From contig JAJTBE010000009.1 in NCBI GenBank assembly GCA_021287065.1, positions 45,325 through 109,324 on the forward strand: a stretch of 64,000 nt of DNA. Direction: 5' to 3'. Both the position numbers and the translations under genes were made by a program. Below are positions 42,444 through 52,952 of this stretch, piece by piece (position 1 is the first letter of the stretch; every line of letters begins with the position of its first letter). The stretch comes from Bacillota bacterium. Lineage in GTDB: Bacteria; Vulcanimicrobiota; JAJTBE01. Under the pieces are notes generated by a model. It was given only the letters and a program-made list of their open reading frames with translations. It was not told the origin of the DNA and ran no database searches.

Positions 42444-45179
42444 TTATTCCGCTTTCTCCGCAGCAGCTTCCGAATATAATCCGGAAGGACACCACATTCT
42501 TTCAAATACCGACCTGAGCTTTGGCATTAATTCTTCTCTTGTGATTCCTGACTTTCTTATGACAGATACAACTTTTCCGGTTAACAGATTCTCTTCTTCC
42601 CTGGTAACTTCCTTTGCTGAGAAAATAATAACCGGAATTTTATCAGTCAGATCTTCCTTCTCCATAGCTTCCAGCACATCAAACCCGGAGAATTTTGGCA
42701 TCATAAGATCCAGAATCAGAAGATCAGGTTTTTCCGCCTTCATTTTCCGGACGCCTTCCATACCATTATCACATGATGAAATCTGGAAACCATGCTCACG
42801 CACCACAAGATAGAAATTTTCTATAAAACCATGATCATCATCAATGATCATTATCTTCTTCCCTTTCAGACATTTCAGAACTGAAAGCCTGTTGAGGAAA
42901 ATATTTCTGTCCAGGGGTTTAACAAAATATTCCGTAGCACCGCAGGCAAAACCTTTCGCCCGTTCATCGGCTATGCTCATCACAAAAACCGGAATATCAA
43001 GGGTTACGGGATCCTTCTTCAGCTCCCTGAGAACATCCCAGCCGGTTTTATCAGGTATGAAAACATCGGTAACTATCAGATAGGGCCTGATTTTTCTTGC
43101 AAGCTCAAGCCCCTCTCTGGCAGTGCCCGCTCCAACAACCCTGAAATCGGTTCTTCTGACCGTATCCCTCATCATAACAAGGGCATCGGGGTCATCATCT
43201 ATTACAAGAATAATCTTCTTGGTAATATCATCTTCGTCCGATATGTCAGAAGCAACCTCCGGTTCGGTAATCGTCTGTATGGTTCTGATGGAATCAGCCA
43301 TAGGCTGCTCCCTGAGTTCACGCAGCGGGAGGAAAAGGTTAAATATGGAACCTTCCCCGACTTTGCTTTTTACCGTAATTTTTGCATTGAGCATATTCAG
43401 GATCTTTTTAACTATTGAAAGGCCCAGTCCGGTTCCGCCGTATTCACGGGTAAATGAACCGTCAAGCTGCCTGAACTCTTCGAAGATTCTGTCGAGACTG
43501 TCTGATTCTATACCGATTCCCGTATCAATAACAGAAATCCTTAGATAATCTTCCATCTCTGTTTTTTCCGTTGAAACCGTAATTGTCCCATTCTGTGTAA
43601 ATTTAACAGCATTGCTTATAAGATGGTCGAGGACCTGTTTTACTTTCGAACGGTCTGTTTCAATTTCCGGATCATGTATGAGATTTATTATCAGTTTCAG
43701 ATTCTTTTCAGCTATTCTGGGCTGATAATACTGTTCTATTTCACTGACAACCTGGGATATGGTAAATCTTTCCTTGAAAAGTGGCATTTTTCCCGCATCA
43801 ATCTTTGACAAATCAAGAATATCATCGATAAGATGGGACAGATTGCGGGCGTTCTGGTATATCTTCTTCAGGCTGCTCTCCTGTTTTGACGAAAGCTCGC
43901 CATAAATACCGTCAATCATAATTGAAGTGTAACCTATGATTGTATTCATAGGCGTACGGAGTTCGTGGGACATATTTGCAAGAAATTCCGACTTCAGTCT
44001 TGATGCTTCCTGAAGATGAAGGTTGGTAATTTCCAGTTCTTTCTTTTTGGCTTTCAGCTCCTCCATAACCCGGTTGACTTCGTCGCTATGCTGGGAGAGG
44101 GATTGGGTCATTCTGTCAAAAGCTTCCGCCAAATCCTGAACTTCATCCCCTGTTTTCAAATCGAGCCTGTATTCAAGGTTTCCTCCGGTGATAGCTTCAA
44201 CACCTTCAAATAACCTGTCGTAGGGAGAAAGCATATTTTTGATAAATCTGTATGAAATCAGAACGAATATGAGGAGAATCACCATTGATACAGCAAGGGA
44301 AATCCAGAAAAATTTCATTATTTCCGAGAAAACCTCTATATGCTGTCTTTCGAGAACCAAACCCCATCCGGTACCGGGAATGATGGCTCCGATACCAATG
44401 ACGCTAATCCCCTCGGAGTTTATGTATGAAAGCAGCTTATAATCTTCAATACTCCAGTTTTTTTCAATCATTGCCTTAACAGGAGGCACTGCGGACCATT
44501 CGTAGTCTTTTCTGAGCCTTGTGCTTCCGGGATGAAGAATCAGCTTGCCTTCGGAGTCCACGATAAAAGCATAGGAATGTTTGTCTGTATAAAGCCCCCT
44601 GACCTGTTTGCGAATCTGCTCCAGTTCAAGCTTACCGCTGAGGAATCCTGATATTTCACCATTTTCGCCTTTGGCTGCGATAACCACATCCACCATTGGC
44701 CTGCCGGTATGGTCATAATAAACGCTGCTTACTGTTTTCCCCTTTTTCACTGCCTCAGCCTGCATCTTCTGATCAAGGGCAGCTCTGCCTGCTATGGGTA
44801 TAACTTCTACGCTGCCGGTTTCATCGGCTTTCTTAACACTTACTTTCAGAACACCGTTTTTATCATAGTATTCCACTTCCGTAAAGAAAGGGAATCTCCG
44901 GGGGATCATCTGAATGTTGTATTTTATCTTTTCCGGGTCCTGCTGGCGGAATTCGTAGCTTTCCGTTTTTGTGGCAAGTATATCTTCGGCGCCTTTAAGG
45001 AAAAAGCCTATTCTGTCTGCGACCTGCCTTGCGGTATCGCTTTGCTCTTTATAAAGGACTTCCCTGAAATAACCATAAAACATGTTTTCATTTATCAGGA
45101 AAAAAGTAAAAATTGGAACCGCTGCTGCAATAACAACAATCCAGATTATTTTTTTTCTGATTGAACTTTTTCTCTTCAT
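42444..45179 (-). CDS. Hybrid sensor histidine kinase with two receiver domains
   Basis: 911 aa. Order: membrane helix (about 9-30), periplasmic dCache-type sensor (about 40-285), second membrane helix (about 288-310), HAMP (ISYRFIKNMLSPYDRLFEG, 305-365), coiled coil, HisKA with His405 in ANMSHELRTPMNT, HATPase (ISNAVKFTQNG, DTGIGIESDSLDRIFEEF, GGTGLGLSIVKKIL), then two receivers (starting VIDDDPDALVMM and IIDDDHGFIENF). The sensed signal is unknown. First gene of a three-gene signalling unit with the two regulators downstream. Confidence 0.94.
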   Translation of the reverse strand: MKRKSSIRKKIIWIVVIAAAVPIFTFFLINENMFYGYFREVLYKEQSDTARQVADRIGFFLKGAEDILATKTESYEFRQQDPEKIKYNIQMIPRRFPFFTEVEYYDKNGVLKVSVKKADETGSVEVIPIAGRAALDQKMQAEAVKKGKTVSSVYYDHTGRPMVDVVIAAKGENGEISGFLSGKLELEQIRKQVRGLYTDKHSYAFIVDSEGKLILHPGSTRLRKDYEWSAVPPVKAMIEKNWSIEDYKLLSYINSEGISVIGIGAIIPGTGWGLVLERQHIEVFSEIMKFFWISLAVSMVILLIFVLISYRFIKNMLSPYDRLFEGVEAITGGNLEYRLDLKTGDEVQDLAEAFDRMTQSLSQHSDEVNRVMEELKAKKKELEITNLHLQEASRLKSEFLANMSHELRTPMNTIIGYTSIMIDGIYGELSSKQESSLKKIYQNARNLSHLIDDILDLSKIDAGKMPLFKERFTISQVVSEIEQYYQPRIAEKNLKLIINLIHDPEIETDRSKVKQVLDHLISNAVKFTQNGTITVSTEKTEMEDYLRISVIDTGIGIESDSLDRIFEEFRQLDGSFTREYGGTGLGLSIVKKILNMLNAKITVKSKVGEGSIFNLFLPLRELREQPMADSIRTIQTITEPEVASDISDEDDITKKIILVIDDDPDALVMMRDTVRRTDFRVVGAGTAREGLELARKIRPYLIVTDVFIPDKTGWDVLRELKKDPVTLDIPVFVMSIADERAKGFACGATEYFVKPLDRNIFLNRLSVLKCLKGKKIMIIDDDHGFIENFYLVVREHGFQISSCDNGMEGVRKMKAEKPDLLILDLMMPKFSGFDVLEAMEKEDLTDKIPVIIFSAKEVTREEENLLTGKVVSVIRKSGITREELMPKLRSVFERMWCPSGLYSEAAAEKAE

Positions 45180-45338
45180 ATCAGCATTTTCCCGATAAAT
45201 CTCAATTCCTCACCTGTTCATTATTGATTTCCACAAAAAATGACAATTACCTTCAAACTAAGGTAAAGGAACAAACCGTCATTTATAGAAGTTTTTAATT
45301 GTAAATGGTTATTTTTGAAGAAATCGAGGATACATCCT

Positions 45339-46796
45339 ATGACATCCCTGACATTTCTCGGAGCAGCTAAGACCGTTACAGGTTCCAAATATCTGCTGGT
45401 TCACAACAACACAAGCGTTCTTATAGATTGCGGCTTATTTCAGGGTCTGAAGGAACTCAGACGCCTCAACTGGGAGCAGTTCCTCAAGGTTGATGAGGAT
45501 GTGCTAATGACTCCCGCCGATATCGACTATCTTATACTAACCCATGCACACATAGATCATTCAGGATATACACCTAAATTTATAAACCAGGGGTTCAGGG
45601 GACAGATACTTACAACGGAAATAACCAAAGATCTGTGCGAAATTCTTCTGAAAGACAGCGCAAAACTACAAGAGGAAGAAGCCCGCTACGCCAACAAGAA
45701 AGGCTATTCAAAGCATGATCCCGCCCGCCCCCTCTATACGGTGGAAGATGCGGAAAAGGCGATGCAGTATTTCAAGGTTGTTGATAGAAACGAATTTATC
45801 AGCTTATCTCCCGACATGAAATTCAGATTCAGAAATGCAGGTCATATTCTTGGCTCATCATTTGTTGAAGTCTGGATTAATCAGGGCAAGGAAACAATAA
45901 AGCTCGTATTTTCCGGGGATTTGGGCAGACTGAAGACCCCAATCCTTCAGGACCCTGATTATGCAAGGGAAGCTGATTATCTTATCATGGAATCCACATA
46001 CGGAAACCGTCTGCACCCTGCATACGAACCGGAAAAGGATCTCATTCCCGTTATCAATGAAATCTACAAAAACAAAAGCGTTCTGCTTATGCCCGCTTTT
46101 GCCGTGGAAAGAACCCAGGAAATTATTTATCAGCTCAAAAAGCTCAGCGATGCAGGGGTAATCCCCAATATTCCCATATATATCGACAGCCCAATGGCTT
46201 CAAGCGTCACCCAGCTCTTCGAATCACATAAGGAGATTTACGATACGGAAGCAAAGGCTATGCTGGATAAAGACGGCAAATCAATATTCAAATCGCCAAA
46301 TATTCACTTTACCACCAGTCAGGAAGAATCAAAAGCCCTCAATGACAAGCGGGGACCAATGATTATCATCTCCGCCAGCGGTATGGCTACCGGAGGCCGT
46401 ATTCTCCACCATCTCACCGCAAGACTTCCTGATCCCAAAAATATCATCCTTATGGTAGGTTATCAGGCGGTGGGAACCAGAGGAAGAGCATTGATGGACG
46501 GGGCAAAATCCCTCAAAATCCATGGCCTGCAGGTTCCGGTCAATGCAAAAATCGTATCAATGAGTTCTTTCTCCGCCCATGCCGATTACAGCGAAATCCT
46601 GAAATGGCTCAAAGGCTTAAAGAAACCGCCAAAGCTCATTTTCCTGGTTCATGGCGAAGAAGATTCCCTCATGGCTCTTTCATACAAAATCAAAGAGGAA
46701 TACAAGTGGGAAACATACATTCCCGAATATCTCGAATGTGTAAAACTCGGCAGAGAAGTGCCGCCCCCGGTGGAAACAAACCGGTATATTCTGTAA
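45339..46796 (+). CDS. Metallo-beta-lactamase/beta-CASP RNA-processing-type nuclease
   Basis: 485 aa from ATG 45339, preceded by cgagga; the in-frame TTG at 45315 has no SD. The zinc motif HAHIDH is at residues 69-74, with further ligands in NAGHILGS and FSGDLGR. The beta-CASP domain follows (YIDSPMASSVTQLFESHKEIYD, IIISASGMATGGRILHHL) and a final FSAHADYSEIL...FLVHGEE (RMMBL). Related proteins are ribonucleases of the CPSF/ysh1 type. No obvious N-terminal extra domain. Starts a group of same-strand genes. Confidence 0.93.
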   Translation: MTSLTFLGAAKTVTGSKYLLVHNNTSVLIDCGLFQGLKELRRLNWEQFLKVDEDVLMTPADIDYLILTHAHIDHSGYTPKFINQGFRGQILTTEITKDLCEILLKDSAKLQEEEARYANKKGYSKHDPARPLYTVEDAEKAMQYFKVVDRNEFISLSPDMKFRFRNAGHILGSSFVEVWINQGKETIKLVFSGDLGRLKTPILQDPDYAREADYLIMESTYGNRLHPAYEPEKDLIPVINEIYKNKSVLLMPAFAVERTQEIIYQLKKLSDAGVIPNIPIYIDSPMASSVTQLFESHKEIYDTEAKAMLDKDGKSIFKSPNIHFTTSQEESKALNDKRGPMIIISASGMATGGRILHHLTARLPDPKNIILMVGYQAVGTRGRALMDGAKSLKIHGLQVPVNAKIVSMSSFSAHADYSEILKWLKGLKKPPKLIFLVHGEEDSLMALSYKIKEEYKWETYIPEYLECVKLGREVPPPVETNRYIL

Positions 46797-46817
46797 AATA
46801 TCGCGGAGGATTATCTA

Positions 46818-47825
46818 ATGGCGACAATGACAAAAAAAGAGAGAATAAATGCAGTAATCACGGGACAACCGGTTGACAGAATACCGATTAGTTTCTGGAG
46901 GCATTTCTACGAAAAGGAAGACACCGCAAGAGGCCTTGCGGACGCCATGCTTTCATATCAGGAAAATTACGACTGGGACTTTATGAAAGTCAATCCCAGA
47001 GCGAGTTATCACATTGAAGACTGTGGCAATTCCTTCAGATTCTTCAAAGACGGTTTTACAAAACCCGAAAGACTGGATTATTCGATAAAAAAACTCTCGG
47101 ATCTTTCACGGATAAAACCCCTTGAGCCTCTGAAAGCTCCCGTTCTCAAAGAACATATAGACGCTCTCCATTATATTTCAAAAGGAATATCAAAAGATGT
47201 GCATTATGTAATGACCATCTTCACCCCCCTGTCAATTCTCGGGGATATGACTGAAACAAGAAACAAACTCCTCGAATTCATACAGGAAGATCCATCTCTG
47301 GTAAAACAGGCGATTGAAGCAATAACCCAGACTTTCGAAAAATTTACGGAACAAATCCTCAATGTGGGGATTTCAGGCCTCTATTATGCCACAACTTACT
47401 GGGGAAGCTACGACAGACTGACGGATACCCAGTTTGACGAGCTTTCAAGACCTTATGATCTCAGAATTCTCAATCTGGTTAAAGACTGCCCATTTAATGT
47501 GCTCCATGTCTGCAAAAGCAATAACATGCTGGAAAAACTTGCAGACTACCCCGTTCACCTCCTAAGCTGGGATGCAACGGATCCGGGCAATAAAAAACTC
47601 TGGGAAGGAAGGGAATTAACCGGCAAACCTGTAGCCGGAGGAATAGATCATATTAATGTCCTTCCAAAAGGAACAAAAGAAGACTGCCTGAAACAGGCGG
47701 AAGAAACAGCGAAAAAAATGGGAGCCAGAGGATGGTTGCTTGCTCCGGGATGTACATACTCACCGGAAACTCCCTCTGCAAATTTAAAAGCTCTCAGGGA
47801 ATTTGCGGAAGATTTTAAGGTATAA
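46818..47825 (+). CDS. Uroporphyrinogen decarboxylase family protein
   Basis: 335 aa, SD (cggagga). TIM-barrel UroD superfamily. The start, TKKERINAVITGQPVDRIPISFW, is typical of the superfamily. True HemE usually begins near RPVD..P.W.MRQAGR, and the MRQAGR motif is absent here, so this is more likely a methyltransferase-like (MtaA/CmuA type) or uncharacterised member. Ends with GARGWLLAPGCTYSPETPSA-like residues and EFAEDF. Lies 21 bases after the nuclease gene. Confidence 0.85.
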   Translation: MATMTKKERINAVITGQPVDRIPISFWRHFYEKEDTARGLADAMLSYQENYDWDFMKVNPRASYHIEDCGNSFRFFKDGFTKPERLDYSIKKLSDLSRIKPLEPLKAPVLKEHIDALHYISKGISKDVHYVMTIFTPLSILGDMTETRNKLLEFIQEDPSLVKQAIEAITQTFEKFTEQILNVGISGLYYATTYWGSYDRLTDTQFDELSRPYDLRILNLVKDCPFNVLHVCKSNNMLEKLADYPVHLLSWDATDPGNKKLWEGRELTGKPVAGGIDHINVLPKGTKEDCLKQAEETAKKMGARGWLLAPGCTYSPETPSANLKALREFAEDFKV

Positions 47826-47903
47826 TACTAACGGAAAAGATTATTTAAAAATCATGGATAATTAATCTTGTTAGTATTTATCTAATAACCGGTGGTGTAC
47901 AAA

Positions 47904-49433
47904 TTGAATATAAAACATGCCAGAAAAAGCATCATTGCAGCTATTCTTTTAGTCTGCGCACTTACAGTACAGGCTTTTGCCTATTCTGAAAAAATACCTT
48001 ACCTCTGGGGAATCACCAGAGAGTATCAGGTAAAAAACGGCGAGGATCTTTATCCTATCGCCCGCAAGTTTAATCTTGCCATTGAACACATTATGTTTGC
48101 CAACGGAATGACAGGCATAAAGACATCTCCCGGACAGAAACTTCTGATTCCAACCAGAAGAATTCCCCCTTCAAGCCAGCTTGTAAACGGCATAGTTCTC
48201 AATCTTGCGGAAAGAGGGCTTTACCTTTACGAAAAAGGCAGAATCGTCAATTTTTACCCTGTTGCCATAGGCCAGACAGGAAAATGGATGACTCCCACAG
48301 GTGATTATAAAATCATCACAAAAGTCAAAAATCCCACATGGATTCCCCCGGAATGGGCAGGACAGGATGAACCGGTCCCAGCCGGTCCCGACAACCCCCT
48401 CGGCGATCGCTGGATGGGTCTGGACAAACCGGGTTACGGCATTCATGCCACCAATGTACCGGTATCCATAGGTCTTGCAGCAAGCCACGGATGTATCAGA
48501 ATGTATCCCGAACTTGCCCGCAAACTTTTCGATCAGGTTAATGTAGGAACTACCGTAAAAATCGTTTATGAACCGGTCAAAATCGGCGTAGATCCGAAAA
48601 CCGGCATGGTTTATATGGAAGCTTATCCTGATGTCTATAAAAAGACAACCAGCACAATCCAGTTTGCCAAGGAAAAACTGGCAGAATACAACCTGCTTCC
48701 CCTTGTTGACGAAAAAAGAGTTGAGCAGATCTGCCAGAGACAGAGAGGCATTCCTGAAATTCTTCTCGGAGCTGATATCACGGTAAAAGTAAACGAGAAG
48801 AAGATTGATCTCTCCATGTCCCCTATTTCCAAAGACGGCAAAATATGGACAACCAGCGAGGTTCTGAAACATATCGGCGCCACCACAGTGTGGAACGGCA
48901 AGGAAAAAACCCTCGATATTTTCAGAAAGAATAAAAAAGTAACACTCTCAGTAGTAAAAATAACCGGAAGCCCGGATCCCACATCCGATGAAACTGCTTA
49001 TCTCTGGGAAGGAAAAACGGTTATTCCCCTCAGCACAGTTCTCAAACAGCTCGAAGTAAACTACTACTGGCTTCCCGAATACAAAACCATTCTGGTCTAT
49101 TCCGGTATGGACAAAAAGCCCCCTGTAGTGAAGAAACCGGCGGCAAAGAAACCCGCAGTAAAACCTGCTGCCACACCTTCACCCAAAACAACGCCAAAAG
49201 CGACACCGACACCGGCAGCAACATCAACACCGGTACCGGAAAAAACCGAAACCCCTTCTCCTTCACCCTCGCCTTCGGTTACAGTTCCTTCTCCTGATGT
49301 TTCACCCACACCGGCTGAAACACCGGAAGAAAAACAGACACCGGAAGCAACACCGGGCGTATCACCTTCACCGGAAACATCCCCCAAAGGCGACCCCGGA
49401 ATAATAGATGTTCAGGAGAATAAAGGCAAATAA
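47904..49433 (+). CDS. LysM + L,D-transpeptidase with stalk domain
   Basis: 509 aa from the TTG at 47904, placed after a ggtggtg SD; GTG codons at 47892 and 47895 are part of that SD. Signal peptide (about 1-26, ending QAFA). LysM peptidoglycan-binding domain about 40-85 ([18 protein letters not shown]). The L,D-transpeptidase (YkuD) catalytic domain covers about 93-215, with SHGCIRM and catalytic Cys197. Then an alpha-helical linker, one copper amine oxidase N-type stalk domain (about 290-385), and a Thr/Pro/Ser-rich tail of about 100 residues. Predicted to cross-link peptidoglycan outside the membrane. 10 bases before the response regulator gene. Confidence 0.9.
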   Translation: MNIKHARKSIIAAILLVCALTVQAFAYSEKIPYLWGITREYQVKNGEDLYPIARKFNLAIEHIMFANGMTGIKTSPGQKLLIPTRRIPPSSQLVNGIVLNLAERGLYLYEKGRIVNFYPVAIGQTGKWMTPTGDYKIITKVKNPTWIPPEWAGQDEPVPAGPDNPLGDRWMGLDKPGYGIHATNVPVSIGLAASHGCIRMYPELARKLFDQVNVGTTVKIVYEPVKIGVDPKTGMVYMEAYPDVYKKTTSTIQFAKEKLAEYNLLPLVDEKRVEQICQRQRGIPEILLGADITVKVNEKKIDLSMSPISKDGKIWTTSEVLKHIGATTVWNGKEKTLDIFRKNKKVTLSVVKITGSPDPTSDETAYLWEGKTVIPLSTVLKQLEVNYYWLPEYKTILVYSGMDKKPPVVKKPAAKKPAVKPAATPSPKTTPKATPTPAATSTPVPEKTETPSPSPSPSVTVPSPDVSPTPAETPEEKQTPEATPGVSPSPETSPKGDPGIIDVQENKGK

Positions 49434-49443
49434 GGAGTATAAT

Positions 49444-50133
49444 ATGTCAACGGTATTGGTAGTGGACGATGAGAAAACCATGGTGGATGTTATAAAATAC
49501 AGTCTGGAAAAGGCGGGATACAAAGTCCTTACAGCCTACGACGGGCAGGAAGGTCTGGATCTTGCAAAAAAACACCACCCTGATCTTATGGTTCTTGATA
49601 TTATGCTCCCTGTAATAGACGGTTACGAAGTCTGCAAGGCGGTTTCAGCGGAACTTTCAATACCTATTATCATGCTGTCCGCCAAAGACGAAGAAATAGA
49701 CAGGATCCTCGGGCTTGAGCTGGGTGCAGATGATTATCTGACCAAACCCTTCAGCCCGAGGGAACTGGTTGCCCGTGTAAAAGCCCACCTGAGAGCCGAA
49801 AAAAGAAGGGTGAAACCTCAAACATGTGATGAAACATGCTTCGGAGAACTCAGGATTAACTTCAACCGCAGAGAAGTGTACAGACAGGAAGAAAAGCTTG
49901 AACTGACCCCTAAGGAATACGAACTTTTCGCATGGCTTGTCAACCATAAAGACATTGCCATAAAACGGGAAACCCTTCTCGAACAGGTCTGGGGATACGA
50001 CTACTACGGCGATGCCAAGATTGTCAATGTTACTGTTGCCCGGCTGAGGGAAAAGATAGAAAGGGATCCTTCCAATCCGGTCTTTGTCATCACAGTCAGA
50101 GGCGTTGGATATATGTTTCAGAATCCTTTATGA
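49444..50133 (+). CDS. OmpR/PhoB-type response regulator
   Basis: 229 aa from ATG 49444 after an aaggag SD; an earlier in-frame ATG at 49408 lies in the previous gene. Receiver domain: VVDDEKTM, Asp52 in [32 protein letters not shown] winged-helix DNA-binding domain follows ([42 protein letters not shown]). Its ATGA overlap with the cyclase gene shows tight coupling. No sensor kinase is adjacent; the hybrid kinase cluster is 4 kb away on the other strand. A regulator of this class binds direct repeats about 11 bases apart. Confidence 0.95.
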   Translation: MSTVLVVDDEKTMVDVIKYSLEKAGYKVLTAYDGQEGLDLAKKHHPDLMVLDIMLPVIDGYEVCKAVSAELSIPIIMLSAKDEEIDRILGLELGADDYLTKPFSPRELVARVKAHLRAEKRRVKPQTCDETCFGELRINFNRREVYRQEEKLELTPKEYELFAWLVNHKDIAIKRETLLEQVWGYDYYGDAKIVNVTVARLREKIERDPSNPVFVITVRGVGYMFQNPL

Positions 50134-51989
50134 AAAAAACAAAATCGGGGGTAATTCCGCGGCCGGCGGCTTTAATAATCATTTCAGCTCTGACAGCCCT
50201 TGTTTTGATTTTCCTTTCCGAAACCCTCGTCTTTCAGAACCTTGAACTGAAAACCACCGATTTCAGATTTGCAGCCAGAGACAGACAGCTTCCTCCCTCG
50301 GACAAAATCTGCATCATCGCCATCGACAGTGATTCACTTGAAAAAATCCAAGAACCACTCTTCAGATGGCCCGTTTTCGTTACGGAAGTATGTGAAAAAC
50401 TCTCTGAAAATGGTGCAAAAGTGGTAGGAATAGATACAATTCAGGAAATCCCCCTTGATGACTTTTCACCGGGACACACAAAAAGAACACAAATGCTTCT
50501 CCTCAGGAAAAAAATCGTTCTTATTTCATTTATCGAACAACAGGTGAGAGTCCGTTATCCCATCAGGCAGCTCACAGCGGCAGCAGGCCTTGATTCATTC
50601 GGTCCCGCCAACATCGAAGGCGACAGGGACGATGTAATAAGAAGGCAGCCCATCCACATAAAAGACCCTCAGGATAACAACCTCCTCACTTTCCCGTTCG
50701 TAATTCTTTCCCGTTATCTCGAAGGTGAAGTTAAGCAGGAAACTGATGAAAAATACACCATCGGCTCAAATCAGATAAAAGATGAAAATGGATTTATAAG
50801 AATTAACTATGCAGGTCCCGCCAACAGCTTCAGAACTTTTTCCTTTGTAAAAGTCCTTGAGGAAGCAAGAAAAGGAAATAATAAGTTCTTTGATGCAAAT
50901 TTCAGGGACCGGATAGTCCTTATCGGCTATACAAGCCCGTCAACCAAAGACCTCTTCCCCACCCCTTTCAATGTTAATTCACCCTGGATGACTCCGGGAA
51001 TAGAAATTCATGCAAACACCATAAACACGGTTCTGAGAAACAGTTATCTTTCAGGAATGGATAAGAACCTGTTTTTCATAGTGGTTTTCCTGTTCTGCAC
51101 AGCCACATCATTTGTATGCTACTATTCAAAACCGTTGGTCGGTTCACTGTTTGTGGTATGCCTCACTGCCGGATATATATGGCTCAGCTTCTTTCTGTTT
51201 TCAGAATCCGGATATTTTACAAAAATGCTTATCCCATCTCTGGCAGCACCTGCGACATACGGGTTGACATTTTTCTACAGATACATCACAGTTGACCGGA
51301 GAATGAGAAAAATCCGCAACACTTTCAGCCGGCTTATTTCTCCGGCTATCGAAGAAGTTCTGTGGAAAGAACTTATAGCTGTAACTCCCGGAGTTGCAGA
51401 AGAACGGGTGGTAACAATCCTGTTTTCAGACATAAACGACTTTACACCTATCTGCACAAGAAACACCCCCGCAGATGTAATGATGATGCTCAATGAGTAT
51501 TTCACAGAAATGATAGACATTATTTATAAAAACCGTGGTAATGTCAAACAGTTTGTCGGTGATGAAATTATGGTTATGTACGGAGCACCTGTCCAGGAAC
51601 CCCATCAGGCTCTGCTTGCCGTAAAAACTGCAGTTGAAATGGTCAGAAGACTTAGGGAGCTGAAGGAAAAAAGCGGCAAGGAAGGATTCCACAGGGTTAA
51701 AATCGGCATTCACACAGGCAAAATGGTTCTTGGTTTTCTCGGTTCAGAATCAAGGCTTGATTATACCGCTATTGGAGAAAGTGTAAATCTTGCCTCCAGA
51801 ATAGAACATTTAAACAAAATATACGACTGTGATATAATGATAAGTGAAGATACATATAACGAAATACAAAAAGAAGGCGGCGTGGAAATCAGAGGGAACA
51901 TGCCCGGTGTCAGGTTTGAAAACCTCGGACCGCAGGAAATCAGGGGATTTGATAAAAAAATCAATATCTACAAAGTAATACCGGAATAA
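50130..51989 (+). CDS. CHASE2-sensor adenylate cyclase (class III)
   Basis: 619 aa, overlapping the regulator by 4 bases. Membrane helix at about 11-31, then a CHASE2 domain outside the membrane (about 35-310; [34 protein letters not shown]). Three membrane helices follow (about 315-390), then a class III cyclase domain (about 425-600). Metal Asp434 (FSDINDF) and Asp478 (GDEIMV) are present. Lys473 and Asp544 (in DYTAIG) fit ATP specificity, and N553/R557 complete the transition-state set. So it should make cAMP when the outer sensor is engaged. Followed by the FecR-like gene after 12 bases. Confidence 0.94.
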   Translation: MKKTKSGVIPRPAALIIISALTALVLIFLSETLVFQNLELKTTDFRFAARDRQLPPSDKICIIAIDSDSLEKIQEPLFRWPVFVTEVCEKLSENGAKVVGIDTIQEIPLDDFSPGHTKRTQMLLLRKKIVLISFIEQQVRVRYPIRQLTAAAGLDSFGPANIEGDRDDVIRRQPIHIKDPQDNNLLTFPFVILSRYLEGEVKQETDEKYTIGSNQIKDENGFIRINYAGPANSFRTFSFVKVLEEARKGNNKFFDANFRDRIVLIGYTSPSTKDLFPTPFNVNSPWMTPGIEIHANTINTVLRNSYLSGMDKNLFFIVVFLFCTATSFVCYYSKPLVGSLFVVCLTAGYIWLSFFLFSESGYFTKMLIPSLAAPATYGLTFFYRYITVDRRMRKIRNTFSRLISPAIEEVLWKELIAVTPGVAEERVVTILFSDINDFTPICTRNTPADVMMMLNEYFTEMIDIIYKNRGNVKQFVGDEIMVMYGAPVQEPHQALLAVKTAVEMVRRLRELKEKSGKEGFHRVKIGIHTGKMVLGFLGSESRLDYTAIGESVNLASRIEHLNKIYDCDIMISEDTYNEIQKEGGVEIRGNMPGVRFENLGPQEIRGFDKKINIYKVIPE

Positions 51990-52001
51990 AGGGGATTTAT
52001 T

Positions 52002-52931
52002 ATGGCAGCTTCATTCGTTTCAAACTTTTCGAAAACCAGAGTCCTTTGTCTGCTCATTGCCTTAATCGCTCTGACAGCCGCAGCAGGCTATGCGGATTCC
52101 AAAGCGGCGATTCTTGTCACACAGGTTGAAGGCAAAGCTTCAAAATCCGCAGGCTCTTCGTGGGCAAACCTTAACCTCCTTGATGAACTTCCCACAGGTT
52201 CGAAAATCAGAATTCAGGATAAATCAAAAATCAAGGTTACATTCTACAGCGACACCCACGCAGAAGAAGTAGCGGGTCCCGCAGTTGTAAGAGTGGAAGC
52301 AAAATCACTGGTTCTGGAAACAGGCGGAAAAACCCAGCTTGTAGCCCATAACGCCTACAAAGGCATAAAATCAATAAATTCAATTAAAGTAGCCGGAGAA
52401 AAATACGGTGGAACCAGCATGAGAAGCGTTGCCGTTAAAATGACCGGTATCAAAATTCTCTCCCCCAGAGGCTTGATAATCGACAAAAAACCTTCCTTCA
52501 CATGGGAGTCCGATTCTAAATCAGGCAAATTCACAATAACCCTCGAAGATGATTCACAAAACCAGATATTCAGACAAACAGCGGAAGGCTTGAAACTTGA
52601 TTATCCATCAGACGCCGCCCCCCTCGAACCGGGAAAAATCTATATTTGGACCATAACCCCCGGTGAAGAAGTAATGGGCATTGAGAAAACAGGAGCAGCA
52701 ATAAAACTGCCTGAAACTCAGACATACGAAATGCTCACCTCTTTCACAAAAGAGGCGGAAGCCAGGTTAAAAAGCAACCCGGAAGATACATCGCCCCTCG
52801 TTGAACTAATGGTGGTATATCTCGACTTTGGGCTTATAGCCGATGCCAGAAAAATATGCACAAGACTAACCAGATTAAAACCCAACGATGAAAATCTGAA
52901 AATATGGAATTCCAGACTCTCGGAGAACTAA
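52002..52931 (+). CDS. Exported FecR-like protein with Ig-like middle
   Basis: 309 aa. Signal peptide of about 31 residues (TRVLCLLIALIALTAAAGYA). Residues about 35-120 match the FecR type: ILVTQVEGKASKSAGSSWAN, LLDELPTGSKIRIQDKSKIK, VAGPAVVRVE. A second beta domain (about 150-235) begins ILSPRGLIIDKKPSFTWE, the usual form of the Ig-like domain that follows such FecR regions. The C-terminus is a short TPR-like helical tail. It would sit in the periplasm or on the surface, between the sensor cyclase and the CHAT protein. Confidence 0.75.
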   Translation: MAASFVSNFSKTRVLCLLIALIALTAAAGYADSKAAILVTQVEGKASKSAGSSWANLNLLDELPTGSKIRIQDKSKIKVTFYSDTHAEEVAGPAVVRVEAKSLVLETGGKTQLVAHNAYKGIKSINSIKVAGEKYGGTSMRSVAVKMTGIKILSPRGLIIDKKPSFTWESDSKSGKFTITLEDDSQNQIFRQTAEGLKLDYPSDAAPLEPGKIYIWTITPGEEVMGIEKTGAAIKLPETQTYEMLTSFTKEAEARLKSNPEDTSPLVELMVVYLDFGLIADARKICTRLTRLKPNDENLKIWNSRLSEN

Positions 52932-52952
52932 ATAAAACCGGAGGATGCCAAA

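Noticed and set aside
46818..47825. True uroporphyrinogen decarboxylase (hemE)
   Set aside because: The MRQAGR motif near the N-terminus expected of HemE is absent, and no other haem gene adjoins.
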